A DNA stretch of 64,000 bases. Origin: Rhodobacter sp. (GTDB taxonomy: Bacteria > Pseudomonadota > Alphaproteobacteria > Rhodobacterales > Rhodobacteraceae). Below are positions 35,260 to 42,602 of the stretch, piece after piece (the first letter of the stretch is position 1; the number at the start of each line of letters is the position of its first letter). The stretch covers positions 1-64,000 of the forward strand of contig JADCEL010000004.1 of assembly GCA_020250125.1 (NCBI GenBank), read 5' to 3'. The notes beneath the pieces were generated by a model that was given only the letters and a program-made list of their open reading frames with translations, did not search any database and was not told the DNA's origin. A program made the position numbers and the translations under genes.

Positions 35260-35580
35260 TTAAGCTGAAAGTTGCCCGCCACCCTTGCGGCGTGCCAGAG
35301 ATGCAGCCTTGCGCTTTCGTGCCGAAGGACCCGTAATGCCAGACAGACCAGAGATTTTGGATCGCGCCGCCTCGATATCAAACGGACGGCAGAATGGCTT
35401 CATGATCCTGATGATTTCGTCTGCATAGAACGCCGGGTTGCAATCAATCAACTCAGTTGCCAGCGCCATGCCAGCGCTGCCCGTTTCAAGTTTGCGGCCA
35501 TCCTGTGTCAGAAAGGTTTCGGTTCCTTCCGAGCGGAGATATGGGCCGAAAACAAATTCAATGCGCGATGCCATTGTCAT
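35260..35580 (-). CDS. Unknown protein coupled to the ART-like gene (candidate immunity/antitoxin)
   Basis: This 106-residue protein has no recognised domain. It begins MTMASRIEFVFGPYLRSEGT, has a mixed alpha/beta look and ends in a basic tail (SARKRKAASLARRKGGG). The ATG at 35580 lies one base after the stop of the ART-like gene, so translation is almost certainly coupled; a longer start at 35598 would overlap it. Gene-to-gene coupling with a predicted toxin suggests an antidote or modifier, but this is inference. Confidence 0.62.
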   Translation of the reverse strand: MTMASRIEFVFGPYLRSEGTETFLTQDGRKLETGSAGMALATELIDCNPAFYADEIIRIMKPFCRPFDIEAARSKISGLSGITGPSARKRKAASLARRKGGGQLSA

Positions 35581-35581
35581 C

Positions 35582-36121
35582 TCATTTGACCAGGTCAATC
35601 ACAAGTACACTGATCCTTATCCCGATAAAGGTTAACATCCCACCCTGTGCCCGTCCGATCCGGGCCTGAAACGGCGGACGCAGAACCTCATGCTCCCATT
35701 CATCAAGGTAAAGTGCCGGGTCGTCGGAAGCAAGCCTTTGGCGCAGGACCGTGAAGCCGGAAACGCCCTGTGCCAGTGCAAGACGCAACGCGATACCGGG
35801 ATAGAGAGACCAACTGTTCAAGGAACCCTCTTCAAAGGCGTCTCCGGGCTGCGGCGGGTCAGGCATGCACAAGCCACGATAGACCGTATGTTCGACAGCA
35901 TCCCTTCGCGACTGCACGAGACCCGTCAGAGCAACAATCCCCGGCGTCGTCGGCCCCCAGTTCCGATGGGCACGGACATCGGCGGCATAGGCACCAAACT
36001 GGTAAGCTTCAACGTGCTTCAGCAGAACAGGGTTGGACAACCAGCTGTGGATGTCGGGGAACGGTGGGAAGCCCCTGGATTTCTGGACGAACCAATCGTC
36101 CATCGAGGCAAAGCCTTCCAT
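35582..36121 (-). CDS. ADP-ribosyltransferase-like protein (R-S-E class), candidate toxin
   Basis: This 179-residue protein has the ordered signature of arginine-type mono-ADP-ribosyltransferases. Arg82 lies in TVYRGL, then a glycine (PGDAFEEGS) and the S-x-S strand NSWS (Ser103, Ser105). The ARTT ExE motif is Glu143-His-Glu145 in EWEHEVLRPP. These would bind NAD and modify an unknown target. There is no signal peptide, so it acts inside the cell unless exported otherwise. It begins 10 bp after an rpoD 3'-end fragment, with TAGGG upstream; a start at 36103 is also possible. The next gene is coupled to it. Bases are less GC-rich than in core genes. Confidence 0.68.
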   Translation of the reverse strand: MEGFASMDDWFVQKSRGFPPFPDIHSWLSNPVLLKHVEAYQFGAYAADVRAHRNWGPTTPGIVALTGLVQSRRDAVEHTVYRGLCMPDPPQPGDAFEEGSLNSWSLYPGIALRLALAQGVSGFTVLRQRLASDDPALYLDEWEHEVLRPPFQARIGRAQGGMLTFIGIRISVLVIDLVK

Positions 36122-36131
36122 GCAGCGGACC

Positions 36132-36260
36132 CTACTGATCCAGGAAACTCCGCAGCTTCCTTGACCGGTTCGGATGCTTCAGCTTCCGCAGCGCCTTCGC
36201 CTCGATCTGCCTGATCCGCTCGCGGGTCACCGAACACTGCTGCCCCACCCCTGCCAGACG
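36132..36260 (-). pseudogene. Duplicated 3' end of rpoD
   Basis: The frame encodes [20 protein letters not shown], then [15 protein letters not shown] and TAG. This is region 4.2 and the terminus of the RpoD encoded at 37928-39916 ([35 protein letters not shown]). Similarity at DNA level spans roughly 125 bp and ends sharply upstream. It is not a functional sigma factor. It sits exactly where intact rpoD sits relative to its own downstream module. Confidence 0.88.
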
Positions 36261-36320
36261 GTCGCGTGGTGGGGTGGACAGGGGGGTTAACGCCTCCCGG
36301 AGTTTCCCCTGCAAATCATT

Positions 36321-36581
36321 TCAAGGGGCGTAGTGGTAGCGGCACCTGACGATTTCCAGGGCATCACCGGTGACGCGGTAGACCAGCCGATGCTCGCGGT
36401 CGATGCGTCGCGACCAAAGCCCGGCAAGGTCGCCCTTCAGGGGTTCGGGCTTGCCGATCCCTTCGAACGGATGGCGCAGACATTCCTTGATCAGCGCGGT
36501 CAGCCTGCGGAATGTCGCCTTGTCGGTTTCCTGCCAATACAGGAATTGCTCCCAGGCAGTTGGCTCGAAGATCAGCCTCAC
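36321..36581 (-). CDS. yoeB: YoeB-type mRNA interferase toxin
   Basis: This 86-residue RelE-superfamily toxin cleaves mRNA at the ribosomal A site. It has [13 protein letters not shown] and [20 protein letters not shown]. Key residues fall at the same numbers as E. coli YoeB: Glu46, Arg65 and His83 with Tyr84 (CRYHY). The start overlaps the antitoxin stop by 4 bp (ATGA), the normal arrangement. It is the intact counterpart of the remnant at 34442-34556. Confidence 0.95.
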   Translation of the reverse strand: MRLIFEPTAWEQFLYWQETDKATFRRLTALIKECLRHPFEGIGKPEPLKGDLAGLWSRRIDREHRLVYRVTGDALEIVRCRYHYAP

Positions 36582-36850
36582 TCTTCGGCCATCGCCTCCA
36601 GTTCTTCCATGGTTTTCACGATCCCGTGGCCCGCATCAAGTTCGGCAATGCCCTGCAGCAGCGACGCCCGGTTGGCCGGAGAGGACAGCAGGTAGGCGGT
36701 TTCATCCATGCTGGCCCAGTCTTCCAGGCTGACCATGACCACCGGCTTGCCCCTGGCACGGTGGATGATGACCGGCTCATGATCGTCATTCACGCGGTCC
36801 ATGACAGCGGAGAGGTTGGCGCGGAGTTCGGTGGAGGAGAGGCTTTTCAT
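36578..36850 (-). CDS. yefM: YefM-type antitoxin
   Basis: This 90-residue Phd/YefM antitoxin starts [20 protein letters not shown], with [20 protein letters not shown] and [20 protein letters not shown], and ends in an acidic helix ([12 protein letters not shown]) that would wrap YoeB. The start at 36850 is followed upstream by a palindrome likely used for autoregulation. It overlaps yoeB by 4 bp. Confidence 0.93.
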   Translation of the reverse strand: MKSLSSTELRANLSAVMDRVNDDHEPVIIHRARGKPVVMVSLEDWASMDETAYLLSSPANRASLLQGIAELDAGHGIVKTMEELEAMAEE

Positions 36851-36859
36851 GGGGGAAAT

Positions 36860-36875
36860 GTACGTGATTGCGTAC
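36860..36875. promoter_or_regulatory. Probable YefM-YoeB operator
   Basis: GTACG-N6-CGTAC is a perfect inverted repeat 10 bp upstream of the yefM ATG. YefM/YoeB complexes in E. coli bind TGTACA-like palindromes in the same position, so autorepression is likely. Confidence 0.55.
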
Positions 36876-36979
36876 GGGAAGTCAAGAAAGGCGAGGGCAG
36901 GAAACCATTCGTTAACCACAAGGCCACAGGATGGACCCACCAGCCGCAGGAGGTGGCCATTCCCGTTGTCAAAATCCGG

Positions 36980-37159
36980 ATGGTGCTGCGTCTGCTTGCT
37001 GAAGACGGCTGGGTTCTTGTCGCGACACGCGGCAGCCACCGGCAGTTCGAGCATCCGGTGAAGCCTGGACGTGTCACCGTGGCGGGAAAGGACAGCGATG
37101 ACTTGGCACCGGGGACGTTCAACTCTATCTTGAAACAGGCAGGGCTGAAGGGGCACTAG
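36980..37159 (+). CDS. hicA: HicA-type mRNA interferase toxin
   Basis: This 59-residue double-stranded-RNA-binding-fold toxin reads MVLRLLAEDGWVLVATRGSH, with catalytic His20 in GSH, then QFEHPVKPGRVTVAGK and a complete C-terminus FNSILKQAGL. The start is uncertain: an in-frame GTG upstream follows AGGAGG too closely, so 36980 was used. One base separates its stop from hicB. It runs opposite to yefM-yoeB. Confidence 0.88.
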   Translation: MVLRLLAEDGWVLVATRGSHRQFEHPVKPGRVTVAGKDSDDLAPGTFNSILKQAGLKGH

Positions 37160-37160
37160 G

Positions 37161-37376
37161 ATGCGCTACGCGGTAGTGATCGAGAAGGCCGGGGCGGGGT
37201 TCTCGGGATATGTCCCCGACCTACCGGGCTGTGTTGCAGCGGGTGATACCGTGGCCAAGGTGCGGGCATCGCTGAAAACGGCGATCCCGTTTCATATCAA
37301 GGGGCTGAAGGCAGGCGGGGCGGCTGTGCCCCTGCCGGAAAGCGCCGTGGAGTGGGTGGAGGTGGAGGGGGCGTGA
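37161..37376 (+). CDS. hicB: HicB-like antitoxin, copy 1
   Basis: This 71-residue short HicB protein contains the partial RNase-H-like fold (MRYAVVIEKAGAGFSGYVPD, LPGCVAAGDTVAKV) and no extra DNA-binding domain. It directly follows hicA. Near-identity to copy 2 (34903-35118) continues about 45 bp beyond the stop, marking the duplication edge near 37421. Confidence 0.92.
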   Translation: MRYAVVIEKAGAGFSGYVPDLPGCVAAGDTVAKVRASLKTAIPFHIKGLKAGGAAVPLPESAVEWVEVEGA

Positions 37377-37436
37377 TCTGACGCGCCGGCGGGGTGGAGA
37401 GGCGGTGCGTGCGGGCACGCATCCTACGGTTTGCTG

Positions 37437-37928
37437 CTAAGCTTGCGCTGAGCGCACAAATTTCGCAAGGTCCTCCCAAGGCGACAGGGACCAATAGCGG
37501 TTCGCAGCGCCGGAAGTTGATGGCATTATCCAGATGCTTGTGAGGCCTTCAGTTTTCCACAGGCCATATGTCACGACCTTCTCATTGAGCGCAATCTGCG
37601 CCGCCCTCTTGCCATTGAATGCTATCGCACGCGGTCGATAGTTGCCTATGATGGCATGAACATTCTTAGGCTCGAATGCATGCTTTGCTATATCCTGGTC
37701 CATGCCAGAAACGCCTTTGGCCAAGTCCGTCAATCCAAATCCATAGGAGAGGCATTCCCGGTCGTCCACGGCGCGCAACAATCGATCAGTTATCCCGATG
37801 GTGTGAATCGTCTTCCAGAACCTGTTCCCCGGCCTGGCGTAGTAATGGCCGACAGCCGCCGACTCTTTGCCGGCGGCTGTCCCACAGAAGATGACTGAAA
37901 GATTTGGGGCGAGGAAATCCGGCAGCAT
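37437..37928 (-). CDS. Mismatch-specific uracil-DNA glycosylase (MUG)-like protein
   Basis: This 163-residue protein has uracil-DNA glycosylase superfamily motifs. Motif I is FCGTAAGKESAAVGHYYARP followed by GNRFW; then GFGLTDLAKGVSG, RAIAFNGKRAA and motif II-like MPSTSGAANRYW. The family removes uracil or mismatched bases. Its ATG overlaps the rpoD stop (TGATG), which is unusual for a house-keeping gene neighbour and suggests insertion exactly at the end of rpoD. Base composition is more AT-rich than rpoD. Confidence 0.8.
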   Translation of the reverse strand: MLPDFLAPNLSVIFCGTAAGKESAAVGHYYARPGNRFWKTIHTIGITDRLLRAVDDRECLSYGFGLTDLAKGVSGMDQDIAKHAFEPKNVHAIIGNYRPRAIAFNGKRAAQIALNEKVVTYGLWKTEGLTSIWIMPSTSGAANRYWSLSPWEDLAKFVRSAQA

Positions 37929-39916
37929 CACTGATCCAGGAAACTCCTCAGCTTCCTGCTCCGGCTCGGATGCTTCAGCTTCCGCAGCGCCTTCGCCTCG
38001 ATCTGCCGGATCCGCTCCCGCGTCACCGAAAACTGCTGCCCCACCTCTTCCAGAGTGTGATCGGTATTCATGCCGATGCCGAAGCGCATCCGCAGCACGC
38101 GTTCCTCGCGCGGGGTCAGCGAGGCCAGAACCCGCGTCGTGGTCTCCTTCAGGTTTTCCTGAATGGCGCTGTCCAGCGGCAGGATGGCGTTCTTGTCTTC
38201 GATGAAATCGCCAAGCTGGCTGTCCTCTTCATCGCCGATGGGCGTTTCCAGCGAAATCGGTTCCTTGGCGATCTTCATCACCTTGCGGACCTTTTCCAGC
38301 GGCATTTGCAGCTTTTCCGCCAGTTCCTCGGGCGTCGGCTCGCGCCCGATCTCGTGCAGCATCTGGCGCCCCGTGCGCACCAGCTTGTTGATCGTCTCGA
38401 TCATATGCACCGGAATGCGGATGGTGCGGGCCTGATCGGCGATGCTCCGGGTGATGGCCTGGCGGATCCACCAGGTGGCATAGGTGGAAAACTTGTAGCC
38501 GCGCCGGTATTCGAACTTGTCCACCGCCTTCATCAGGCCAATATTGCCTTCCTGAATAAGATCAAGGAATTGCAGGCCGCGGTTCGTGTACTTTTTCGCG
38601 ATCGAGATGACCAGACGCAGGTTTGCTTCGACCATTTCCTTCTTGGCCTGACGCGCCTCTTTCTCGCCCTTCTGGACCTGGTTCACGATCCGGCGGAATT
38701 CGCTGATGTCCACGCCCACATACTGGCCGACCTGCGCCATTTCGCTGCGCAGCTCTTCGACGCGGTCGCGGCTTTTCTCCATCAGCGTCTGCCAGCCCCG
38801 GCCCGCCTTGGCCGCCATGCGGTCGGCCCAGCTTGGGTCCAGTTCACAGCCCTGATATTCGTCAATGAATTCGCGGCGGTTGATCCGCGCGGCATCGGCC
38901 AGCTTCACCATGCCGGAATTGATCGACATGATCTTGCGGTTGATCCCGTACAACTGGTCGATCAGCGCCTCGATCCGGTTGTTGTGCAGATGCAGCTCGT
39001 TCACCAGCAGCACGATCTCGCTGCGCAGCTTCTGATAGGCGGCCTCGTCATCGGTGGAAAACCGCCCCGCGTCCTGAAGCGTGGCCGTCATCCGCAGATC
39101 CTGCATTTCGGCCAGCCGGATGTAATCGCGCGCGATCACGTCCAGTGTTTCCAGAACGCGCGGCTTCAGCGCGGCTTCCATCGCCGCCAGTGACATGGCC
39201 GAGGCTTCGTCATCATCGTCGTCGTCTTCGGCGACGACAATCGGATTGCCGTCGGCATCCAGATCGGGCTCGTCCGGGGCGGCCCGGCGCGGGGCTGCGG
39301 CCATGTCGACACCGTCCAGACCCGGCTCGCCAAGCTCGCCCTCGCCGTCCAGCGACCGGCCGAAGGTGGCCTCAAGATCGATCACGTCGCGCAGCAGGAT
39401 GTCTTCGGACAGAAGCTCGTCACGCCAGATCGTGATGGCCTGAAAGGTCAGCGGGCTTTCGCACAGGCCCGCGATCATCGTGTTGCGGCCGGCCTCGATC
39501 CGCTTTGCGATGGCAATCTCGCCCTCGCGGCTCAGCAGTTCGACCGATCCCATCTCGCGCAGGTACATGCGCACCGGATCATCGGTGCGGTCCAGCGTTT
39601 CCGACGGGGTGCCCGACACCATCACCTCGCGCGAGGCAGAGACGGTTTGCGCCAGCTCGCCCGCAGGCTCTCCCTCTTCGGCCTCGTCATCCTCGATGAT
39701 GTTGATGCCCATTTCGGACAGCATCGACATCACATCCTCGATCTGTTCCGAGGACACCTGTTCGGGCGGCAAGACCGTGTTGAGCTGATCATAGGTGATG
39801 TAGCCGCGCTCGCGCGCGTCAGCGATCATCTTCTTGACGGCGGTCTGGCTCATGTCGAGCGAGACTTCGGCGTCCTGTTCTTCGGGTTTGCCGTCGTCGG
39901 TGTCTTTGAGTGCCAT
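37928..39916 (-). CDS. rpoD: RNA polymerase primary sigma factor RpoD
   Basis: This 662-residue house-keeping sigma factor has an N-terminal region 1.1, an acidic non-conserved region ([11 protein letters not shown]), and regions 2.1-2.4 ([36 protein letters not shown]). Region 3 and region 4.2 ([20 protein letters not shown]) follow, ending FLDQ. Length and order are normal. It lies 81 bp downstream of dnaG in the usual macromolecular synthesis arrangement. Its 3' end is duplicated at 36132-36260, and its stop overlaps the MUG-like gene. Confidence 0.98.
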   Translation of the reverse strand: MALKDTDDGKPEEQDAEVSLDMSQTAVKKMIADARERGYITYDQLNTVLPPEQVSSEQIEDVMSMLSEMGINIIEDDEAEEGEPAGELAQTVSASREVMVSGTPSETLDRTDDPVRMYLREMGSVELLSREGEIAIAKRIEAGRNTMIAGLCESPLTFQAITIWRDELLSEDILLRDVIDLEATFGRSLDGEGELGEPGLDGVDMAAAPRRAAPDEPDLDADGNPIVVAEDDDDDDEASAMSLAAMEAALKPRVLETLDVIARDYIRLAEMQDLRMTATLQDAGRFSTDDEAAYQKLRSEIVLLVNELHLHNNRIEALIDQLYGINRKIMSINSGMVKLADAARINRREFIDEYQGCELDPSWADRMAAKAGRGWQTLMEKSRDRVEELRSEMAQVGQYVGVDISEFRRIVNQVQKGEKEARQAKKEMVEANLRLVISIAKKYTNRGLQFLDLIQEGNIGLMKAVDKFEYRRGYKFSTYATWWIRQAITRSIADQARTIRIPVHMIETINKLVRTGRQMLHEIGREPTPEELAEKLQMPLEKVRKVMKIAKEPISLETPIGDEEDSQLGDFIEDKNAILPLDSAIQENLKETTTRVLASLTPREERVLRMRFGIGMNTDHTLEEVGQQFSVTRERIRQIEAKALRKLKHPSRSRKLRSFLDQ

Positions 39917-39997
39917 GCGTGCTCCTCGAGGATATTCGGCGAATCAGGCTGCCTGTGAAGCGGATCAATAGCGCGAATCACGGCAGGGGAAAGCGGT

Positions 39998-41932
39998 TCA
40001 GCCCTTTTTCTTGATCCAGATCCGGGCGTCGATCATGTCCTGCAGATGGCGCGACAACGCCGGGCGGTCCTCGCCCATGTCGGATGCGTCTTCAAGGTTG
40101 CTGCGCTGCGGCCCCTGCAGCGCCTCTGCCGCCTTGGACAGGCGCCATGTCAGGCCTTCGTCGGCAAGGCCGGTCATGTCTTCCATGGCATCCTCGATCT
40201 CCTGCCGGGCACCACGACGGGCCTCAAGCTTGGCCAGGCCTTCGGCCAGGCACATCAATGCAAGGTCCGGATCGTTGCGGTTCCGGACGGGTGGCGCAGA
40301 CCGGACATGGCTGCGCGCGAACAGGCTTTCAAGGATCGGCCCCGCATCGGAAGCAATGTTTTCCGCAAATCGTTCCGGGTCCGCATGGGCATGGCGCAAC
40401 AGGACCTGCCGCAGCCGGTCATGATCAGCCTCCAGCAGGGACAGCGATTCCAGCGCCGGCTCAAACCGCCGGATCAGCGCGGGATGCGTCACCAGGGTGG
40501 CCAGCAGCACCGCTTCCAGCACCTGCTCTTCCGCCAGCGCCCCGTCGCCCGCAAGGACCGAGCGGCGCGTCGCGGCCAGCGCCGGCAGGGGATCGGGCGT
40601 GCGCCGCCCGCCTGCCCCGGCCCGCCCGGGGGCCTGCCCGGGCGGCCGGGCATTGAACAGTTGCCATTGCAGCCGCCTCATCTCCCGGTCGTAATGGCCC
40701 CGGATCGTTGTGTCGGCAATCCGCCTCAGCACATCGCCAACTGCTTTTTCCAGCGCCGCCTTGCGGTCCGGGCTGTCAAAGCTTTTGCCTTCGGTTTCGC
40801 GCGCCCAAAGCATCCGGACCATCGGCTCGGCGCTGTCGATGACCTTCTGCATCGCGGCGGCACCTTGGGTCCGGATCAGGTCATCGGGATCCATGCCGCC
40901 CGGCAGAACCGCAAAGCGCAGGCCCTGCCCGGCCTCCAGCAGCGGCAGCGCCAGATCGATCAGGCGCAGCGCCGCCGCGATCCCGGCCTTGTCGCCATCC
41001 AGCGCGATGACCGGTTCGGGATGGATGCGCCAGATCAGGCGCAGCTGGTCTTCGGTGATCGCCGTGCCCAGGGGGGCCACCGTGGCGCGAAACCCCGCCT
41101 CGCTCAGCGCGATCGCATCCATATAGCCTTCGGCCACGATCAGCGGCAGGCCCTTGCCCGCCGCCTCGCGCGCGGGGCCGTGGTTGTACAGGTTGCGGCC
41201 CTTGTCGAACAACTCGGTCTCGGGGCCGTTCAGATACTTGGCGCGCGCATTGGGGTCCAGCGCCCGCCCGCCCAGGCTGATCGCGCGGCCCCGCGCATCG
41301 CGGATCGGAAAGATGATCCGCCCCCGGAACCGGTCATAGGGGGTGCCCCCGTCATCGGGCCGCGCACACAGCCCGGCATCGACGATCAGATCAGGCGCGA
41401 TGCCCTTCTGCGTCAGGGTCTGGAACAACCCCTGGCGCAGATCCGGGGCAAACCCGATCTCGAAACGGTCCTGCGCCTCGGGCGCAAGACGGCGGCGCGC
41501 CAGATAATCTCGCGCCTCGGCTGCGGCGGCGGTGCGCAGCGACAGGCGGAAATGCCGGATCGCCTCGTCCATCACCGCGACAAGCTGCGTGCGCCGGTCG
41601 GCCTTTTGCGCCGCCTGCGGATCGCGGGCGGGCATCGGCATGCCCGCCTCGCGCGCCAGCCATTCCACCGCCTCGAGGAAACTCAGGTTTTCGGTTTCTT
41701 TCAGAAAGCTGACGGCATCGCCCTTGGCCTGGCAGCCAAAGCAGTAATAGAACCCCTTGCGGTCATCGACATGGAAAGAGGCGCTGCGTTCCTGATGAAA
41801 GGGGCACGGTGCCCACATGTCGCCCTTGCCCTGATTGGACCGGCGCAAATCCCACGTCACCTTGCGCCCCACCACCCGGGACAGCGGCACGCGGGATCTC
41901 AGCTCTTCAAGGAATCCGGGCGGAAGGGTCAT
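39998..41932 (-). CDS. dnaG: DNA primase
   Basis: This 644-residue primase makes RNA primers at the replication fork. The N-terminal CHC2 zinc site uses Cys43, His46, Cys64 and Cys67 (APCPFHQE, YYCFGCQAKGDAVSF). The TOPRIM core shows IVAEGYMDAIAL and VIALDGDKAG. The C-terminal domain that contacts DnaB completes it. The gene is cotranscribed with rpoD in many bacteria and is in that order here. Confidence 0.97.
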   Translation of the reverse strand: MTLPPGFLEELRSRVPLSRVVGRKVTWDLRRSNQGKGDMWAPCPFHQERSASFHVDDRKGFYYCFGCQAKGDAVSFLKETENLSFLEAVEWLAREAGMPMPARDPQAAQKADRRTQLVAVMDEAIRHFRLSLRTAAAAEARDYLARRRLAPEAQDRFEIGFAPDLRQGLFQTLTQKGIAPDLIVDAGLCARPDDGGTPYDRFRGRIIFPIRDARGRAISLGGRALDPNARAKYLNGPETELFDKGRNLYNHGPAREAAGKGLPLIVAEGYMDAIALSEAGFRATVAPLGTAITEDQLRLIWRIHPEPVIALDGDKAGIAAALRLIDLALPLLEAGQGLRFAVLPGGMDPDDLIRTQGAAAMQKVIDSAEPMVRMLWARETEGKSFDSPDRKAALEKAVGDVLRRIADTTIRGHYDREMRRLQWQLFNARPPGQAPGRAGAGGRRTPDPLPALAATRRSVLAGDGALAEEQVLEAVLLATLVTHPALIRRFEPALESLSLLEADHDRLRQVLLRHAHADPERFAENIASDAGPILESLFARSHVRSAPPVRNRNDPDLALMCLAEGLAKLEARRGARQEIEDAMEDMTGLADEGLTWRLSKAAEALQGPQRSNLEDASDMGEDRPALSRHLQDMIDARIWIKKKG

Positions 41933-41973
41933 GCCCCCTTATAGCGGAGGGATGCGCCCGGACGGAAGGGCGC

Positions 41974-42020
41974 GCGGGGGCCAGCCCCCGCACCCCCGGG
42001 GTATTTGGCCAAGAAGAAAC
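41974..42020. repeat. GATATTT-type intergenic motif with hairpin (second site)
   Basis: GCGGGGGC-CA-GCCCCCGC (41974-41991) is followed by CCCCCGGGGTATTTGGCCAAGAAGAAAC. It is related to the motifs near 19853 and 54031. It lies between the soxG end and the dnaG start and may act as the sox operon terminator. Confidence 0.45.
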
Positions 42021-42053
42021 CAGGTCGGCAGGACGGGGGCGGCCCCGCCCGCC

Positions 42054-42602
42054 TCAGCCCAGCGCCGCGCGGGCGGCCAGGGCACGCATCGCGGCCCCGG
42101 CCTCGTGCCAGGCCGTGCGCGCCATCGAGCGGAAGACGAGGATCTCGAAGCGGTCCGGGCCGGGGCGCATCAGGATGCTGGACATGTGGTTGAAGGGGGC
42201 GCGGGCCACCCGGCCAACCGGAAAGGCCGCCGCGCGCAGGTCCAGCGGATAAAGGCGCGCCAGAACATCCCCGGCCCCCGGCCCGTCCAGCCGCAGCGCC
42301 GCCCAGCCATCGGACTGATCCGCAAGTGCTGCAAGCCCGTCCAGCCCCCGGGGTTCCGCCCCGATCAGAAAGGCCTGATCGCGCCCGGTCCAGACCAGCC
42401 GGACATCGCCCTTGCTGCTCACCTGGTTCGGCGCGGGAAAGCTCAGGCCCAGCACCTTGAGCGCCTTGGCCAGCGCCTTGTCCTGCCCCTTCAACGGCGC
42501 GACCGAGGTGATTTGCCCCGGATCGGCCATGGCCAGCGTCACCCCGGCCAGCGTCAGGGCCGCACGCCCGGCCAGCGGCGGTTTTGCGATCAGATCAGGC
42601 AC
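42054..42602 (-). CDS. soxG: Sarcosine oxidase gamma subunit
   Basis: This 182-residue subunit of heterotetrameric sarcosine oxidase has the GcvT-like fold of the family (LAGVTLAMADPGQITSVAPL, LVWTGRDQAFLIGAEP, DGPGAGDVLARLYPLDL). It overlaps soxA by 8 bp and ends the operon. Its role is structural, assisting the folate-binding half of the alpha subunit. Confidence 0.9.
   Translation of the reverse strand: MPDLIAKPPLAGRAALTLAGVTLAMADPGQITSVAPLKGQDKALAKALKVLGLSFPAPNQVSSKGDVRLVWTGRDQAFLIGAEPRGLDGLAALADQSDGWAALRLDGPGAGDVLARLYPLDLRAAAFPVGRVARAPFNHMSSILMRPGPDRFEILVFRSMARTAWHEAGAAMRALAARAALG

Noticed and set aside
35586-35598. Palindrome TTGACCAGGTCAA as a third RutR site.
   Set aside because: The half sites are spaced by one base, not four, and it lies inside the ART gene 3' end. 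It is not a plausible RutR operator.
40046-41944. A 632-codon plus-strand open frame.
   Set aside because: It is a shadow of dnaG, which has clear zinc-site and TOPRIM motifs on the minus strand.
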